From positions 122,220-186,219 of the forward strand of contig MWST01000006.1 of NCBI GenBank assembly GCA_002050235.1: a DNA stretch of 64,000 bases. The letters are read 5' to 3'. Made by a program: the position numbers and the translations under genes. This document shows, piece by piece, positions 55,587 to 63,372 of this stretch (the first letter of the stretch is position 1; every line of letters begins with the position of its first letter). The DNA is from Polyangiaceae bacterium UTPRO1 (lineage in GTDB: Bacteria; Desulfobacterota; Binatia; UTPRO1). Under the pieces are notes generated by a model, which was not told where the DNA came from, did no database searches, and worked only from the letters and a program-made list of their open reading frames with translations.

Positions 55587-56300
55587 TCAGAGGCCGGCGG
55601 CAGCGAATGCCGGCGCGAGATCTCGGATCGTCGCCCGGCTGGCGCCGCGGGCGATCTGAACGAGTCGCCGCCGGTCGACGTCGAGGCAGCTCAGCTTGTT
55701 CCCGTACACGAGTCCGGTGTCGAGCCCGAGCCGATACGGCAGCTCGACCCGCACCTCGCGCGACGGCGTGTGCCCGAAGACCACGGTGTATGGCAACGCG
55801 TGCGGCGACAGCAGGAACTCATCGCGGATCCACAAGAGGTCCTCGACCGACTGCTCCTCGATCGCGACACCCGGACGGATCCCCGCGTGCACGAACAGGA
55901 ACGGCGGTGCGAGATAGAGCAGCCGGCAGTTGCGCAAGAAGGCGACGTGCGCCTCCGGGAATGCCGCGAGGCTCGCTGCTCCGGGAGCGACCTCGGACGC
56001 GATACCGTAGCTCGCTAGCGTCTTGTCGCCGCCGTTCTCGAGGTAGACCTCGCCGTAGCGGCCGTCGAGGCCGAGATACGCGAGCAGCATGTCCTCGTGG
56101 TTGCCGCGCAGGAAAACCGATGTGAACGGCTCGTCCTCGAGACGGAGCAGGCGCTCGACCAGACGGCGCACCGCAGGTCCGCGATCGACGTAGTCGCCGA
56201 GGAACACGACAGTGTCCCCGGCGCCGGGCGCCACGGCATCCAGCAGCGCTTCGAGCTCATCCGGGCACCCGTGCAGGTCGCCGATCGCGTACAGACTCAT
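55587..56300 (-). CDS. Metallophosphoesterase (PrpA/diadenosine-tetraphosphatase-like)
   Basis: 237 residues with the calcineurin-like motifs in order: AIGDLHGC (D-x-H), LGDYVDRGP (G-D-x-x-D-R-G), LRGNHEDM (G-N-H-E), VHAGIRPG, and FGHTPSRE. This set is that of serine/threonine protein phosphatases of the PrpA/PP2A-like bacterial group, which also cleave Ap4A or other phosphoesters. The ATG overlaps the meaB stop by 4 bases (ATGA), so it is produced with meaB. Physiological substrate unknown. Confidence 0.92.
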   Translation of the reverse strand: MSLYAIGDLHGCPDELEALLDAVAPGAGDTVVFLGDYVDRGPAVRRLVERLLRLEDEPFTSVFLRGNHEDMLLAYLGLDGRYGEVYLENGGDKTLASYGIASEVAPGAASLAAFPEAHVAFLRNCRLLYLAPPFLFVHAGIRPGVAIEEQSVEDLLWIRDEFLLSPHALPYTVVFGHTPSREVRVELPYRLGLDTGLVYGNKLSCLDVDRRRLVQIARGASRATIRDLAPAFAAAGL

Positions 56301-57226
56301 GCGTCTTCGAGGAGGCGCCGCAGCGCCTCTCGGTCGGCCAGGAGCTCCCGGGTGGCGCTGTACGGATCGACCTCGCCGCGGCGAACGCGCGCGAGCATGC
56401 CGGACTCGTCGCCGATGCGGCGCTCGAGCCGAGCCCGCAGCTCGCCGTCGAGAACGTCCAGGAACTCGCGTTCGCGGTGCGCTTCGCCGGCGCGTTCGTC
56501 GGCATGCGCCGCACGGTGGGCGCGGTGGGCTTCGATTGCAGCGACGAGCTCGTCGATTCCGCGATCGGCCTGCGCCTCGGTCAGCAGCACCGGTATTTCC
56601 CAACCCGGGTTCGGCCGCAGCTGCACCATCGTCTGCAGCTCGGTCTTCATTCGCGCCGCCCCTTCGCGGTCGGCTTTGTTGACGACGAAGATGTGCGCGA
56701 TCTCGAGCAATCCGGCCTTCATCACCTGCACGGTATCCCCCGCCTCGGGCACGAGCACGACGATCACCGTCTGTGCGAGCTCCATGATGTCGAGCTCGGT
56801 CTGCCCGACGCCGACGGTCTCGATGACGATGCGGTCCTTGCCGAAAGCATCGAGCAGGTGCGTGATCTCTCGGGTGGCACGCGCGAGGCCGCCGCGTCGG
56901 CCACGCGTGCTCAAGCTGCGGATGAAGACGCCGGGGTCGGTAGCGTGGCTCTGCATACGGATGCGGTCGCCGAGGACGGCACCGCCGCTGAACGGGCTCG
57001 AGGGATCGATGGCCACCACGCCGACACGCTCCCGGCGGCCGCGGAGCTTGCCGACGAGGCGGTCGACGAGCGTCGACTTCCCGGCGCCGGGTGGACCGGT
57101 GACGCCGAGCTTCTCGGCGCGGCCGATCCGCGAGTAGATGCGCGCCATGATACCGGCCACATCGCCGGTCCCGTTCTCGACGCGCGTCATCAGCTTCGCC
57201 AGCGCAACGCGATCGCCGGCGAGCAT
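56297..57226 (-). CDS. meaB: Methylmalonyl-CoA mutase-associated GTPase MeaB
   Basis: 309 residues. G1 GPPGAGKSTLVDRL (about 43), AIDPSSPFSGGAVLGDRIRM (split: base-sensing and switch region), ETVGVGQTE, VNKADREGA (G4). MeaB guards B12-dependent acyl-CoA mutases, gating cofactor loading. No mutase gene is next to it; it follows lipB by 29 bases and overlaps a phosphatase. The ATG at 57226 gives a slightly short N-terminus; upstream in-frame codons (SETALIDR) look like MeaB but offer no standard start. Confidence 0.95.
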   Translation of the reverse strand: MLAGDRVALAKLMTRVENGTGDVAGIMARIYSRIGRAEKLGVTGPPGAGKSTLVDRLVGKLRGRRERVGVVAIDPSSPFSGGAVLGDRIRMQSHATDPGVFIRSLSTRGRRGGLARATREITHLLDAFGKDRIVIETVGVGQTELDIMELAQTVIVVLVPEAGDTVQVMKAGLLEIAHIFVVNKADREGAARMKTELQTMVQLRPNPGWEIPVLLTEAQADRGIDELVAAIEAHRAHRAAHADERAGEAHREREFLDVLDGELRARLERRIGDESGMLARVRRGEVDPYSATRELLADREALRRLLEDA

Positions 57227-57255
57227 GCGGTCGATGAGGGCGGTCTCGGACGGCT

Positions 57256-57918
57256 TCAGAGATGCACCTCGCTTGCGGATCCCACGACCGCGCCCAGGTG
57301 CCGCCGCAGGGCACGTTCGGCGACGGGCAGCAGGTCACGCAGCGTCACCTGCGCCCCCGCGTCCCGGAGACTCGTCATCCGCACCATCTCCATGCCGCAG
57401 GGCGCGATCAGATCGAAGCCAGAGAGATCGACGTCCACGTTCAGCGCCAGCCCGTGCATCGACACTCCCTCGCGGATTCTGATGCCGACCGAGCCGAGCT
57501 TACCGGCCGCCGTCCAAACGCCGCGTCCGCGTCCGTCGCGCCAGGCATCGACACCCGCCGCGGCGGCTATCTCCCGCATGATGTCCTCGAGGAGGCCGAC
57601 GAAGCGCGCCGCGCCCCAGCCGCGGCGGCCGAGATCGACGATCGGATACAGCACCAGCTGGCCGGGTCCATGGTAGGTCGCACGACCGCCGCGCTCGGTT
57701 TCGCGACAGATGACACCCCGCTCCCGCAAAGCAGCGGCGGAGGTCCGCAAGTCACCCGACGCCGCGCGCCTACCGAAAGTGATCGTGGCGGGATGCTCGA
57801 GGGCGAGGCACCTCTCGGATCCGGCTATGCGACACGTCCGCCAGGCGTCCTCCTGTCGCACCATGGCGTCGTCATAGGCGCAGAGCCCGAGCCACTCCCA
57901 GGCGATGGGCTCGTGCAT
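57256..57918 (-). CDS. lipB: Lipoyl(octanoyl) transferase
   Basis: 220 residues. GGRATYHGPGQLVLYPI (about 87-103), the lysine in TAAGKLGSVGIR (about 134) and the acyl-carrying cysteine in LIAPCGM (about 175). LipB moves octanoate from acyl carrier protein to lipoyl domains of 2-oxoacid dehydrogenases and GcvH. The ATG at 57918 follows a TTGCGG-N17-TAGACC promoter by only 7 bases, so the mRNA is probably leaderless. No lipA adjacent. Confidence 0.95.
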   Translation of the reverse strand: MHEPIAWEWLGLCAYDDAMVRQEDAWRTCRIAGSERCLALEHPATITFGRRAASGDLRTSAAALRERGVICRETERGGRATYHGPGQLVLYPIVDLGRRGWGAARFVGLLEDIMREIAAAAGVDAWRDGRGRGVWTAAGKLGSVGIRIREGVSMHGLALNVDVDLSGFDLIAPCGMEMVRMTSLRDAGAQVTLRDLLPVAERALRRHLGAVVGSASEVHL

Positions 57919-57925
57919 GGGCGAC

Positions 57926-57954
57926 GGTCTAGCCGTTGCTTGACGGTGCCGCAA
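57926..57954 (-). promoter_or_regulatory. Promoter of lipB, divergent and overlapping
   Basis: On the minus strand TTGCGG (57954-57949), 17-base spacer, TAGACC (57931-57926), 7 bases before the lipB ATG. It overlaps the plus-strand promoter at 57940-57968. Confidence 0.6.
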
Positions 57955-57968
57955 CCCGATGTTAGCCG
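57940..57968 (+). promoter_or_regulatory. Promoter of the 57975 gene
   Basis: TTGACG (57940-57945), 17-base spacer, TAGCCG (57963-57968), 6 bases before the ATG at 57975. The transcript start would fall on or next to the ATG. Confidence 0.6.
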
Positions 57969-57974
57969 CTCGCC

Positions 57975-58319
57975 ATGCATCCGCGGCGCCTCTATCAGAG
58001 CCGCCTGTTGGTACTCGCGATCACGCTGCTGGTGCTCGGCATCGGCAACACGATCATCGGCAGTCGGAAGCTCGGACAGTATCAAGCAATTGTCGCCGAA
58101 GGGCGTGCCCGCGGATACTTTCCCGACGCGGCCTCCGCCACTGATCGCATCCTGCGTCCGTTCGATGACGAGGGAGAGCGGTACAACCTCGGCCGCGCCA
58201 AGGTGGACCTCTACCATGTCGTCCTGAGCGGCGGCCTCGTGATGATGGCCGTCGGGGTGGTGCTGACCATCATCGGGTGGCTGCGGCTCCGGCTCGGCAC
58301 CGATACCGGCGCCGCTTGA
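57975..58319 (+). CDS. Hypothetical two-helix membrane protein
   Basis: 114 residues: a membrane helix at about 8-28 (LLVLAITLLVLGIGNTII), a 55-residue charged segment (KLGQYQAIVAEGRARGYFP, then FDDEGERYNLGRAKVD), and a second helix at about 80-102 (VVLSGGLVMMAVGVVLTIIG). Both ends probably lie in the cytoplasm. No family recognised. Promoter 6 bases before the ATG and no ribosome site. It stands alone before the regulatory cluster. Confidence 0.75.
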   Translation: MHPRRLYQSRLLVLAITLLVLGIGNTIIGSRKLGQYQAIVAEGRARGYFPDAASATDRILRPFDDEGERYNLGRAKVDLYHVVLSGGLVMMAVGVVLTIIGWLRLRLGTDTGAA

Positions 58320-58360
58320 TCGCCGCTCGGGGTGCGCCGCCGCCCCCGGCACCGCGGGAG

Positions 58361-58583
58361 GACGATTATCGTCGAGGCGGACGCTCCATGGTAACCGGCG
58401 CCGACACGCCCTGCCCGACTCCGGTCGTCACTGCCTCGTAGCGGCTGACGTTCGCCCCCGGAACGCGCCTTGCAACTCTCCCCCCTCAGCAGTCGAACGA
58501 CTGCGACCTCACCCGAACTCTGTGAGCGAGCACAGGGGCCTGGGGGAACGGACGCCGGCCCGTCAATCCGGGCGAGCCGGCGT
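58361..58583. other. Intergenic 58320-58622: palindrome and hairpin, no gene seen
   Basis: The 482-base interval 58320-58801 has no convincing gene. It holds a 13-base palindrome GACGAT-T-ATCGTC (58361-58373), a strong hairpin with ACGCCGGC (58552-58559) pairing to GCCGGCGT (58576-58583) plus inner CCG/CGG pairs, and then the promoter at 58623. The hairpin could stop transcripts coming from 57975. Confidence 0.5.
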
Positions 58584-58622
58584 TCGGGTGAGGCAATTTT
58601 CGTCCACCAGCAGAGATTCTTC

Positions 58623-58660
58623 TTGACTTTTCGTACGTTACCGACGTACAAAATCGTACA
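58623..58660 (+). promoter_or_regulatory. Promoter with palindromic operator for the regulatory cluster
   Basis: TTGACT (58623-58628), 18-base spacer, TACAAA (58647-58652). Between and over both elements lies an inverted repeat: TTTTCGTACGT (58628-58638) and ACGTACAAAA (58644-58653), matching over 10 bases with one extra C. A third CGTACA follows at 58655-58660. A repressor or autoregulator binding there would block the polymerase. The leader to the ATG at 58802 is about 140 bases, unusually long for this window. Confidence 0.55.
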
Positions 58661-58801
58661 TCAGTAGCAGTGCGAGGTGCTGGGTGGAGGTTGTGGCGGC
58701 AGCGGAGGGCGCGCCGGCTAGGCGAACGTCGATGGGGTGTGGCGGCATGCGTCGACGATCGACCGATCGAGCCATCTCCTCACCTCGGTGAGTGACCGCG
58801 C

Positions 58802-60613
58802 ATGTCGACCGTACTCGTCATCGACCCCTCCGCAAGCGTGCGCGAGACGCTGCGCATCGTCCTCGGCCACGAACACCAGGTGACCGCGCTCGCGACTTTC
58901 CCGGAGGCTCCGGGCGGACGCCCGCCCGACGTCGTGCTGCTCGGGTTGCCGCCACCGCCACGCGACGAGGCCGCGGTCGGACGTCGACTGCTCCGGGACT
59001 TTCCCGACGTCCCCCTGCTGCTGCTGCACGCCGCAGACGCCGTCGACGTGTCGGCCGTAGTTCCGCCGCACGTGCCGTTCGAGTGCCTGGCAAAACCTTT
59101 CGACGCCTATGCCGTGCGAGCGCGGATCCGCAGCCTCGTCGGTGTCCGGCACCGCCGAGCTGCGGCTGAACCGGCCGCCTTCGCGCCTCGCTGGCCGCTC
59201 GCACCGCCATATGTAACGGCCGAGGCCGCGTCGGTGGCGCGCCAGGTACTGGCGAGCCGCCTCGCAGTCATGCTCGTCCAGGGTGAGCCAGGCACAGGCG
59301 TCGGCAGCGTGGTCCGTGCTCTTCGCAGCAGCGGGAGGTGGCCGGGAGCATTCATCGAGCTCGACGCCGCGCGACTTGGAGGTGGCGAACTCACGGCCGC
59401 ACTCCTCGCTCCGCGGACGGCGGCGACGGTACACGTGACGCGCCTGGACCGAGCGCCGTGGCCAGTGCAAGCAGAGCTCGCCGGAATCTTGGATGACATC
59501 CACACCGGAGCTCGAGATCAGCGCCTGGTATGCAGCGCCGAGCGCGATCTCTGCGCGCTCGCTGCCGCCGGCGGGTTCCTCCCCGAGCTCGCCTACGCGG
59601 TATCGGCGGTGCCAATCGTACTGGCGCCGCTCCGCGAGCGCAGCGACGACGTGCCGGCGCTCGTCGAGGCGCTGACGAGGACGTTGCTGCCACGGTTGGG
59701 GCTCGACGCCGTGGACTATCGCCCTGCGGCTCTCGAACGTCTGAGTCGATACCTATGGTTCGGGAACATCGCCGAGCTCGAGGCGGTACTGATACGGACG
59801 CTCGTGCTCCATCGTCCCCGCGTCGTCGAACCGGAACAACTGGTGTTCCTGCCCGAACAGACGCAGCCAGCGCTGGTGCAACGGATGCCGGCGACGGCTG
59901 CCGTGACACACCGACCCGCGGCAGCATCCAACCTCGTCGTCGCACCCCACAGCGTCGATCTCGAGATCGCCCTCGGCGAGCTGGCGCACGAGCTCCGCAA
60001 TCCGATGGTGACGATCAAGACCGTCGCGCAGCACTTCGACGGCATCGTCGCCGATCCCGAGGCGCGCCGGCGCTTCTCCGAATTGATGGTCGACGCCGTC
60101 GCGCGGATGGACGGCCTGGTCGAGACCTTGCTCGAGTTCTCGCGCTTCCGAACCCCGGCACAGCGGCCCACGGACGTCGGGACCTTGCTCGATCGCGCAC
60201 TGGACGAGCAGCGCCAAGCCCTTGCCGACCGCGAGGTGAAGGTCGAGCGCCACGGGGCGACGCCGGGCGTCGTCGCCATAGACGGCGAACAGGTGCAGTT
60301 CGCCCTGCGCTGCCTCTGCCGCGGCTTGTTGCCGAGCCTGGCGCCGCACTCGACCCTAGTCGCCCACGTCCACGCCAACGGTACGGTGGAGCTCCGGTTC
60401 CACACGGAGCCGTCGATCGCGGCGCGCCTGTCGGCATGGGTCGAGCCGCAAGCCAACGGCGTCGAAGAGCCGCCGCCCCTCGCGGTGGCGCTGGCGGCGG
60501 CGCTCTTGGCAAGGAACAACGGGGTGCTCACGATCACCAGAGGCGACGCAGCGACGACCGCGATCGGCATCGAGTGGAAGCACGTCGCGGAGCGCAGTGC
60601 CGTAACGAACTGA
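58802..60613 (+). CDS. Fusion of degenerate receiver, degenerate NtrC-type AAA+ and histidine-kinase region
   Basis: 603 residues. About 1-115 is a receiver-like domain starting VLVIDPSASVRETLRIVL, but the phosphate-accepting Asp is Gly (VVLLGLPPPP) while CLAKPFD keeps the Lys. About 140-340 follows the NtrC AAA+ layout, with Walker A lysine lost (GEPGTGVGS), the GAFTGA loop deleted, Walker B weak (VHVTRLDRA), yet PLRERSDDVPALVEAL and WFGNIAELEAVL at the end retained. About 388-450 is a HisKA dimer domain with phospho-His in GELAHELRNPMVTIK (His about 396). The last 140 residues correspond to a kinase ATPase domain without recognisable N and G boxes. So it may bind partners or be phosphorylated but probably cannot hydrolyse ATP. 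Operon with the NtrC-type gene 16 bases on. Confidence 0.85.
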   Translation: MSTVLVIDPSASVRETLRIVLGHEHQVTALATFPEAPGGRPPDVVLLGLPPPPRDEAAVGRRLLRDFPDVPLLLLHAADAVDVSAVVPPHVPFECLAKPFDAYAVRARIRSLVGVRHRRAAAEPAAFAPRWPLAPPYVTAEAASVARQVLASRLAVMLVQGEPGTGVGSVVRALRSSGRWPGAFIELDAARLGGGELTAALLAPRTAATVHVTRLDRAPWPVQAELAGILDDIHTGARDQRLVCSAERDLCALAAAGGFLPELAYAVSAVPIVLAPLRERSDDVPALVEALTRTLLPRLGLDAVDYRPAALERLSRYLWFGNIAELEAVLIRTLVLHRPRVVEPEQLVFLPEQTQPALVQRMPATAAVTHRPAAASNLVVAPHSVDLEIALGELAHELRNPMVTIKTVAQHFDGIVADPEARRRFSELMVDAVARMDGLVETLLEFSRFRTPAQRPTDVGTLLDRALDEQRQALADREVKVERHGATPGVVAIDGEQVQFALRCLCRGLLPSLAPHSTLVAHVHANGTVELRFHTEPSIAARLSAWVEPQANGVEEPPPLAVALAAALLARNNGVLTITRGDAATTAIGIEWKHVAERSAVTN

Positions 60614-60629
60614 CGGCGGTGGAGGGGTA

Positions 60630-62009
60630 ATGGAGAAGCGGAAGGTGTTGATCGTCGATGACGAGCCGGGCGTTCGCGAGTCGGTTCGCATGGTGCTGAA
60701 GGACCAGTATGACGCCGTCCTCGCGAGCTCGGGGGAAGAGGCGCTCGAGATGTTGTCGGACGTGCAGCCCGATCTCGTAATGCTCGATGTGCTCATGCCG
60801 GGGCTCGATGGCCTCGCCGTGCTCGAGCGCATCAAGGAGCGGGACCAGCGCATCCCGGTCTTGATGCTGACTGCGACGAAGACCGTGAAGACTGCGGTCA
60901 CGGCAATGAAGCTTGGGGCTTTCGACTACGTCACGAAGCCGTTCGATGTCGAGGAGCTCCTCATCCTCGTCGAGCGTGCAACGCGGGACGCGGCGCGGAA
61001 CGCCGAGCTCGAGAGCCTGCGTTGGGAGGTCGGACGCCGTTACAGTCCCGACAACATCATCGGCCACTCCCCGCAGATGCAGAAGATCTTCCGCACCATC
61101 GGCATGGTCGCACCGCTCAAGACCACCGTACTGGTGACGGGGGAGAGCGGCACCGGCAAGGAGCTGATCGCCAAGGCCCTGCACTACCAGAGCCCCCGTG
61201 CCGCCAAGGCGCTGGTGACGTTGAACTGCGCGGCCATTCCGGAAAATCTCCTCGAAAGCGAGCTCTTCGGACACGAGCGCGGATCGTTCACGGATGCGGT
61301 GACGAAGAAGCTCGGTCAGTTCGAGCTGGCCGATCAGGGCACGATCTTCCTCGATGAGATCGGGGAGCTAGCTCCGGCACTGCAGGCCAAGCTGCTACGG
61401 GTGATCGAGCAAGGCGAGTTCATGCGCGTCGGCGGCAAGCAAGCCATCCACGTCGACGTCCGCATCATCGCCGCGACCAACCGTGATCTCGAGCAGGCGA
61501 TGCGCGACGGAACGTTTCGCTCCGATCTCTACTACCGGCTCAACGTCGTGTCGTTACATCTCCCGCCGCTCCGCGAGCGGCCTGAAGATTTGCCGCTCCT
61601 CATCAAGCACTTCATCGCCACCAAGTCGGCGCAGCTCGGCATCCGCGAGAAACACCTGAGCCCGGAAGCGGTCGACGCCCTGCTGCGCTACTCCTGGCCA
61701 GGCAACGTGCGCGAGATCGAGAACGTCATCGAGCGGATCCTCGTCCTCTCCGATCACGAACCGATCGGCCTCGAGGACCTGCCCGAGCAGGTGCGGACAG
61801 GACGCGTCGAAACATCGACCATCCAACAGCTAGTTCTGCGGCGGGAGAAGTCGCTCACCGACGCGGTCGACGATTTCGAGCGCGAGATCATTCGCACCGC
61901 TCTCCAGCACGTCGAATTCAATCAGACACGCGCCGCCGAGCTGCTCGGTACGACCCGCCGCATCTTGAAATATCGCATGGACAAGCTCGGCATACAGTCG
62001 GACGACTGA
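60630..62009 (+). CDS. NtrC-family sigma-54-dependent response regulator
   Basis: 459 residues in the standard order. Receiver (1-120) with acidic pair DDE near 10, phospho-Asp in MLDVLMPG (about 53) and TKPFD. AAA+ domain (135-370) with GESGTGKE (about 171), Walker B FLDEIG, and WPGNVREIENVIERIL. The sigma-54 contact loop is GSFTDA (218-223) in place of GAFTGA. Fis-type helix-turn-helix at the end (TRAAELLGTTRRILKYRMDKL). It activates sigma-54 promoters when phosphorylated; a good one lies 190 bases past its stop, in front of the next gene. Upstream fusion protein is the likely partner. Confidence 0.95.
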   Translation: MEKRKVLIVDDEPGVRESVRMVLKDQYDAVLASSGEEALEMLSDVQPDLVMLDVLMPGLDGLAVLERIKERDQRIPVLMLTATKTVKTAVTAMKLGAFDYVTKPFDVEELLILVERATRDAARNAELESLRWEVGRRYSPDNIIGHSPQMQKIFRTIGMVAPLKTTVLVTGESGTGKELIAKALHYQSPRAAKALVTLNCAAIPENLLESELFGHERGSFTDAVTKKLGQFELADQGTIFLDEIGELAPALQAKLLRVIEQGEFMRVGGKQAIHVDVRIIAATNRDLEQAMRDGTFRSDLYYRLNVVSLHLPPLRERPEDLPLLIKHFIATKSAQLGIREKHLSPEAVDALLRYSWPGNVREIENVIERILVLSDHEPIGLEDLPEQVRTGRVETSTIQQLVLRREKSLTDAVDDFEREIIRTALQHVEFNQTRAAELLGTTRRILKYRMDKLGIQSDD

Positions 62010-62045
62010 AGCCCGGCCGCCAAGGTCCGGCGTGCTCGCTATACC

Positions 62046-62056
62046 GGCTGGCAGCC
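62046..62056. promoter_or_regulatory. Possible activator site upstream of the sigma-54 promoter
   Basis: An 11-base palindrome GGCTG-G-CAGCC, about 150 bases upstream of the -24 element, the usual distance for enhancer sites of NtrC-type activators. A second candidate is ACGGA / TCCGT around 62095-62120. Short palindromes are common in GC-rich DNA, so this is tentative. Confidence 0.25.
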
Positions 62057-62196
62057 CGGCTCGTATGGTCGAACGCGTTCATTTTTGGACACGGAAGACC
62101 GGAGCTGTCCGTCCCGTACCGGCCCAAAACGACCCGAGATCCCGCCGCACCTGGAGTTTCCGCGGCGTCATCGAGACGTGCGCTTACACCCGCCGG

Positions 62197-62212
62197 TGGC
62201 ATGAATTCTGCT
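62197..62212 (+). promoter_or_regulatory. Sigma-54 promoter
   Basis: TGGCATG-AATT-CTGCT, against the consensus TGGCACG-N4-TTGCW: two mismatches, with the essential GG (62198-62199) and GC (62210-62211) exactly 10 bases apart. The transcript would start near 62223, about 4 bases before the ATG at 62227. Confidence 0.6.
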
Positions 62213-62226
62213 GCCCCCCATCCGCC

Positions 62227-63372
62227 ATGGCCTCTCCAGGGAGCATTCTGATCATCGAAGACGAGCCGGGCCCCGCACTGGCCCTGAAAATGATCCTCAA
62301 GCCGTACTACCAGGTGTACAGTGCCGAACGCGGCGAAGCCGCCCTCGAGATCCTCAAGACGACGCCTATCGACGTCGTCTCGCTCGATCTCAGGATGCCG
62401 GGACTGTCCGGTATGCCGTTGCTCGCCAAGATCAAGGAGCACGATCCCGATATAGAGGTCATCGTCATCACCGGCTACGGTTCGCTCGAAACCGCGGTGG
62501 AGAGCATAAACCTCAAGGTCTTCTCCTACGTCGCCAAGCCCTTCGACGTCCTCGAGATCCTGGAGACGACCAAGCGGGCCCTCCAGAAACGCCGCAATCT
62601 GCAACGCCTCCGGCACATCAAGGAAGAGTTCTTCGCGAACTTGACCCACGAGTTCCGCACCCCGCTGTCGGCGATCATGGGCTACAGCTCGATCCTCCTC
62701 GAGGAGCACAGCGCCACCTTGACGACTGATCAGCGCCAGGCGCTCGATCGCATACAGGCGAACTCGCACGAGCTCTTGAGCTGCGTCGAAGGCATCTTCT
62801 TCCTGGCCGCACTCGAAGCCGGCGAGATCCCGCTCACGGTCTGGAGCTTCGACGCCCGGACGATCCTGTCGCGCCTGGGCGAGCGTCACGGCGCTGCGTT
62901 CGCCGACAAAGGAGTACGCTTCGAGCTCGGCGAGCTGAGCAGCCTGCCCATTCGCACCGATGAAGAGAAGCTCTGCAAGATCATCGACGTTCTCGTTCTG
63001 AACGGCCTGAAGTTCACCGAGACGGGGAGTGTGCGGGTCGATGCCGCATCGCTGACAGACGGTGGCCTCGAGCTCCGCGTACGCGACACGGGCATCGGCA
63101 TGCGACCGGAAGAGATCGCGGAAGTGCTCGAAGGGTTCCGTCAAGCCGACCCGACGGCCAGGAAACGCTTCCGCGGTATCGGACTCGGCCTCCGGCTGGT
63201 TACTCGCCTGGTCGCGGCGGTCGGCGGTTCGCTCGACGTCCACAGTACGCTCGGAGGCGGAACCGAATTCGTAGTGACCATTCCGCCTCTCGGTGAAAGC
63301 GCAGCGCCCGCGGTCTCCAGCGGGATCCCCATGGCTCCTCTCTCCGAGGCCAAGGTCCAGCTCTCTGCATGA
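62227..63372 (+). CDS. Receiver-histidine kinase hybrid protein
   Basis: 381 residues. Receiver (1-125) with IIEDEPG start, phospho-Asp in SLDLRMPG (about 54) and AKPFD. HisKA (about 130-195) with phospho-His in LTHEFRTPLSAIMGYS (about 141). HATPase (about 245-355) with N box VLNGLKFTE, G1 VRDTGIGM and G2 FRGIGLGLRLV intact. It should autophosphorylate and be controlled by its own receiver; it has no membrane or sensor domain, so its signal comes from another protein. The ATG is directly behind a sigma-54 promoter. The stop overlaps the next start (ATGA). Confidence 0.92.
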   Translation: MASPGSILIIEDEPGPALALKMILKPYYQVYSAERGEAALEILKTTPIDVVSLDLRMPGLSGMPLLAKIKEHDPDIEVIVITGYGSLETAVESINLKVFSYVAKPFDVLEILETTKRALQKRRNLQRLRHIKEEFFANLTHEFRTPLSAIMGYSSILLEEHSATLTTDQRQALDRIQANSHELLSCVEGIFFLAALEAGEIPLTVWSFDARTILSRLGERHGAAFADKGVRFELGELSSLPIRTDEEKLCKIIDVLVLNGLKFTETGSVRVDAASLTDGGLELRVRDTGIGMRPEEIAEVLEGFRQADPTARKRFRGIGLGLRLVTRLVAAVGGSLDVHSTLGGGTEFVVTIPPLGESAAPAVSSGIPMAPLSEAKVQLSA

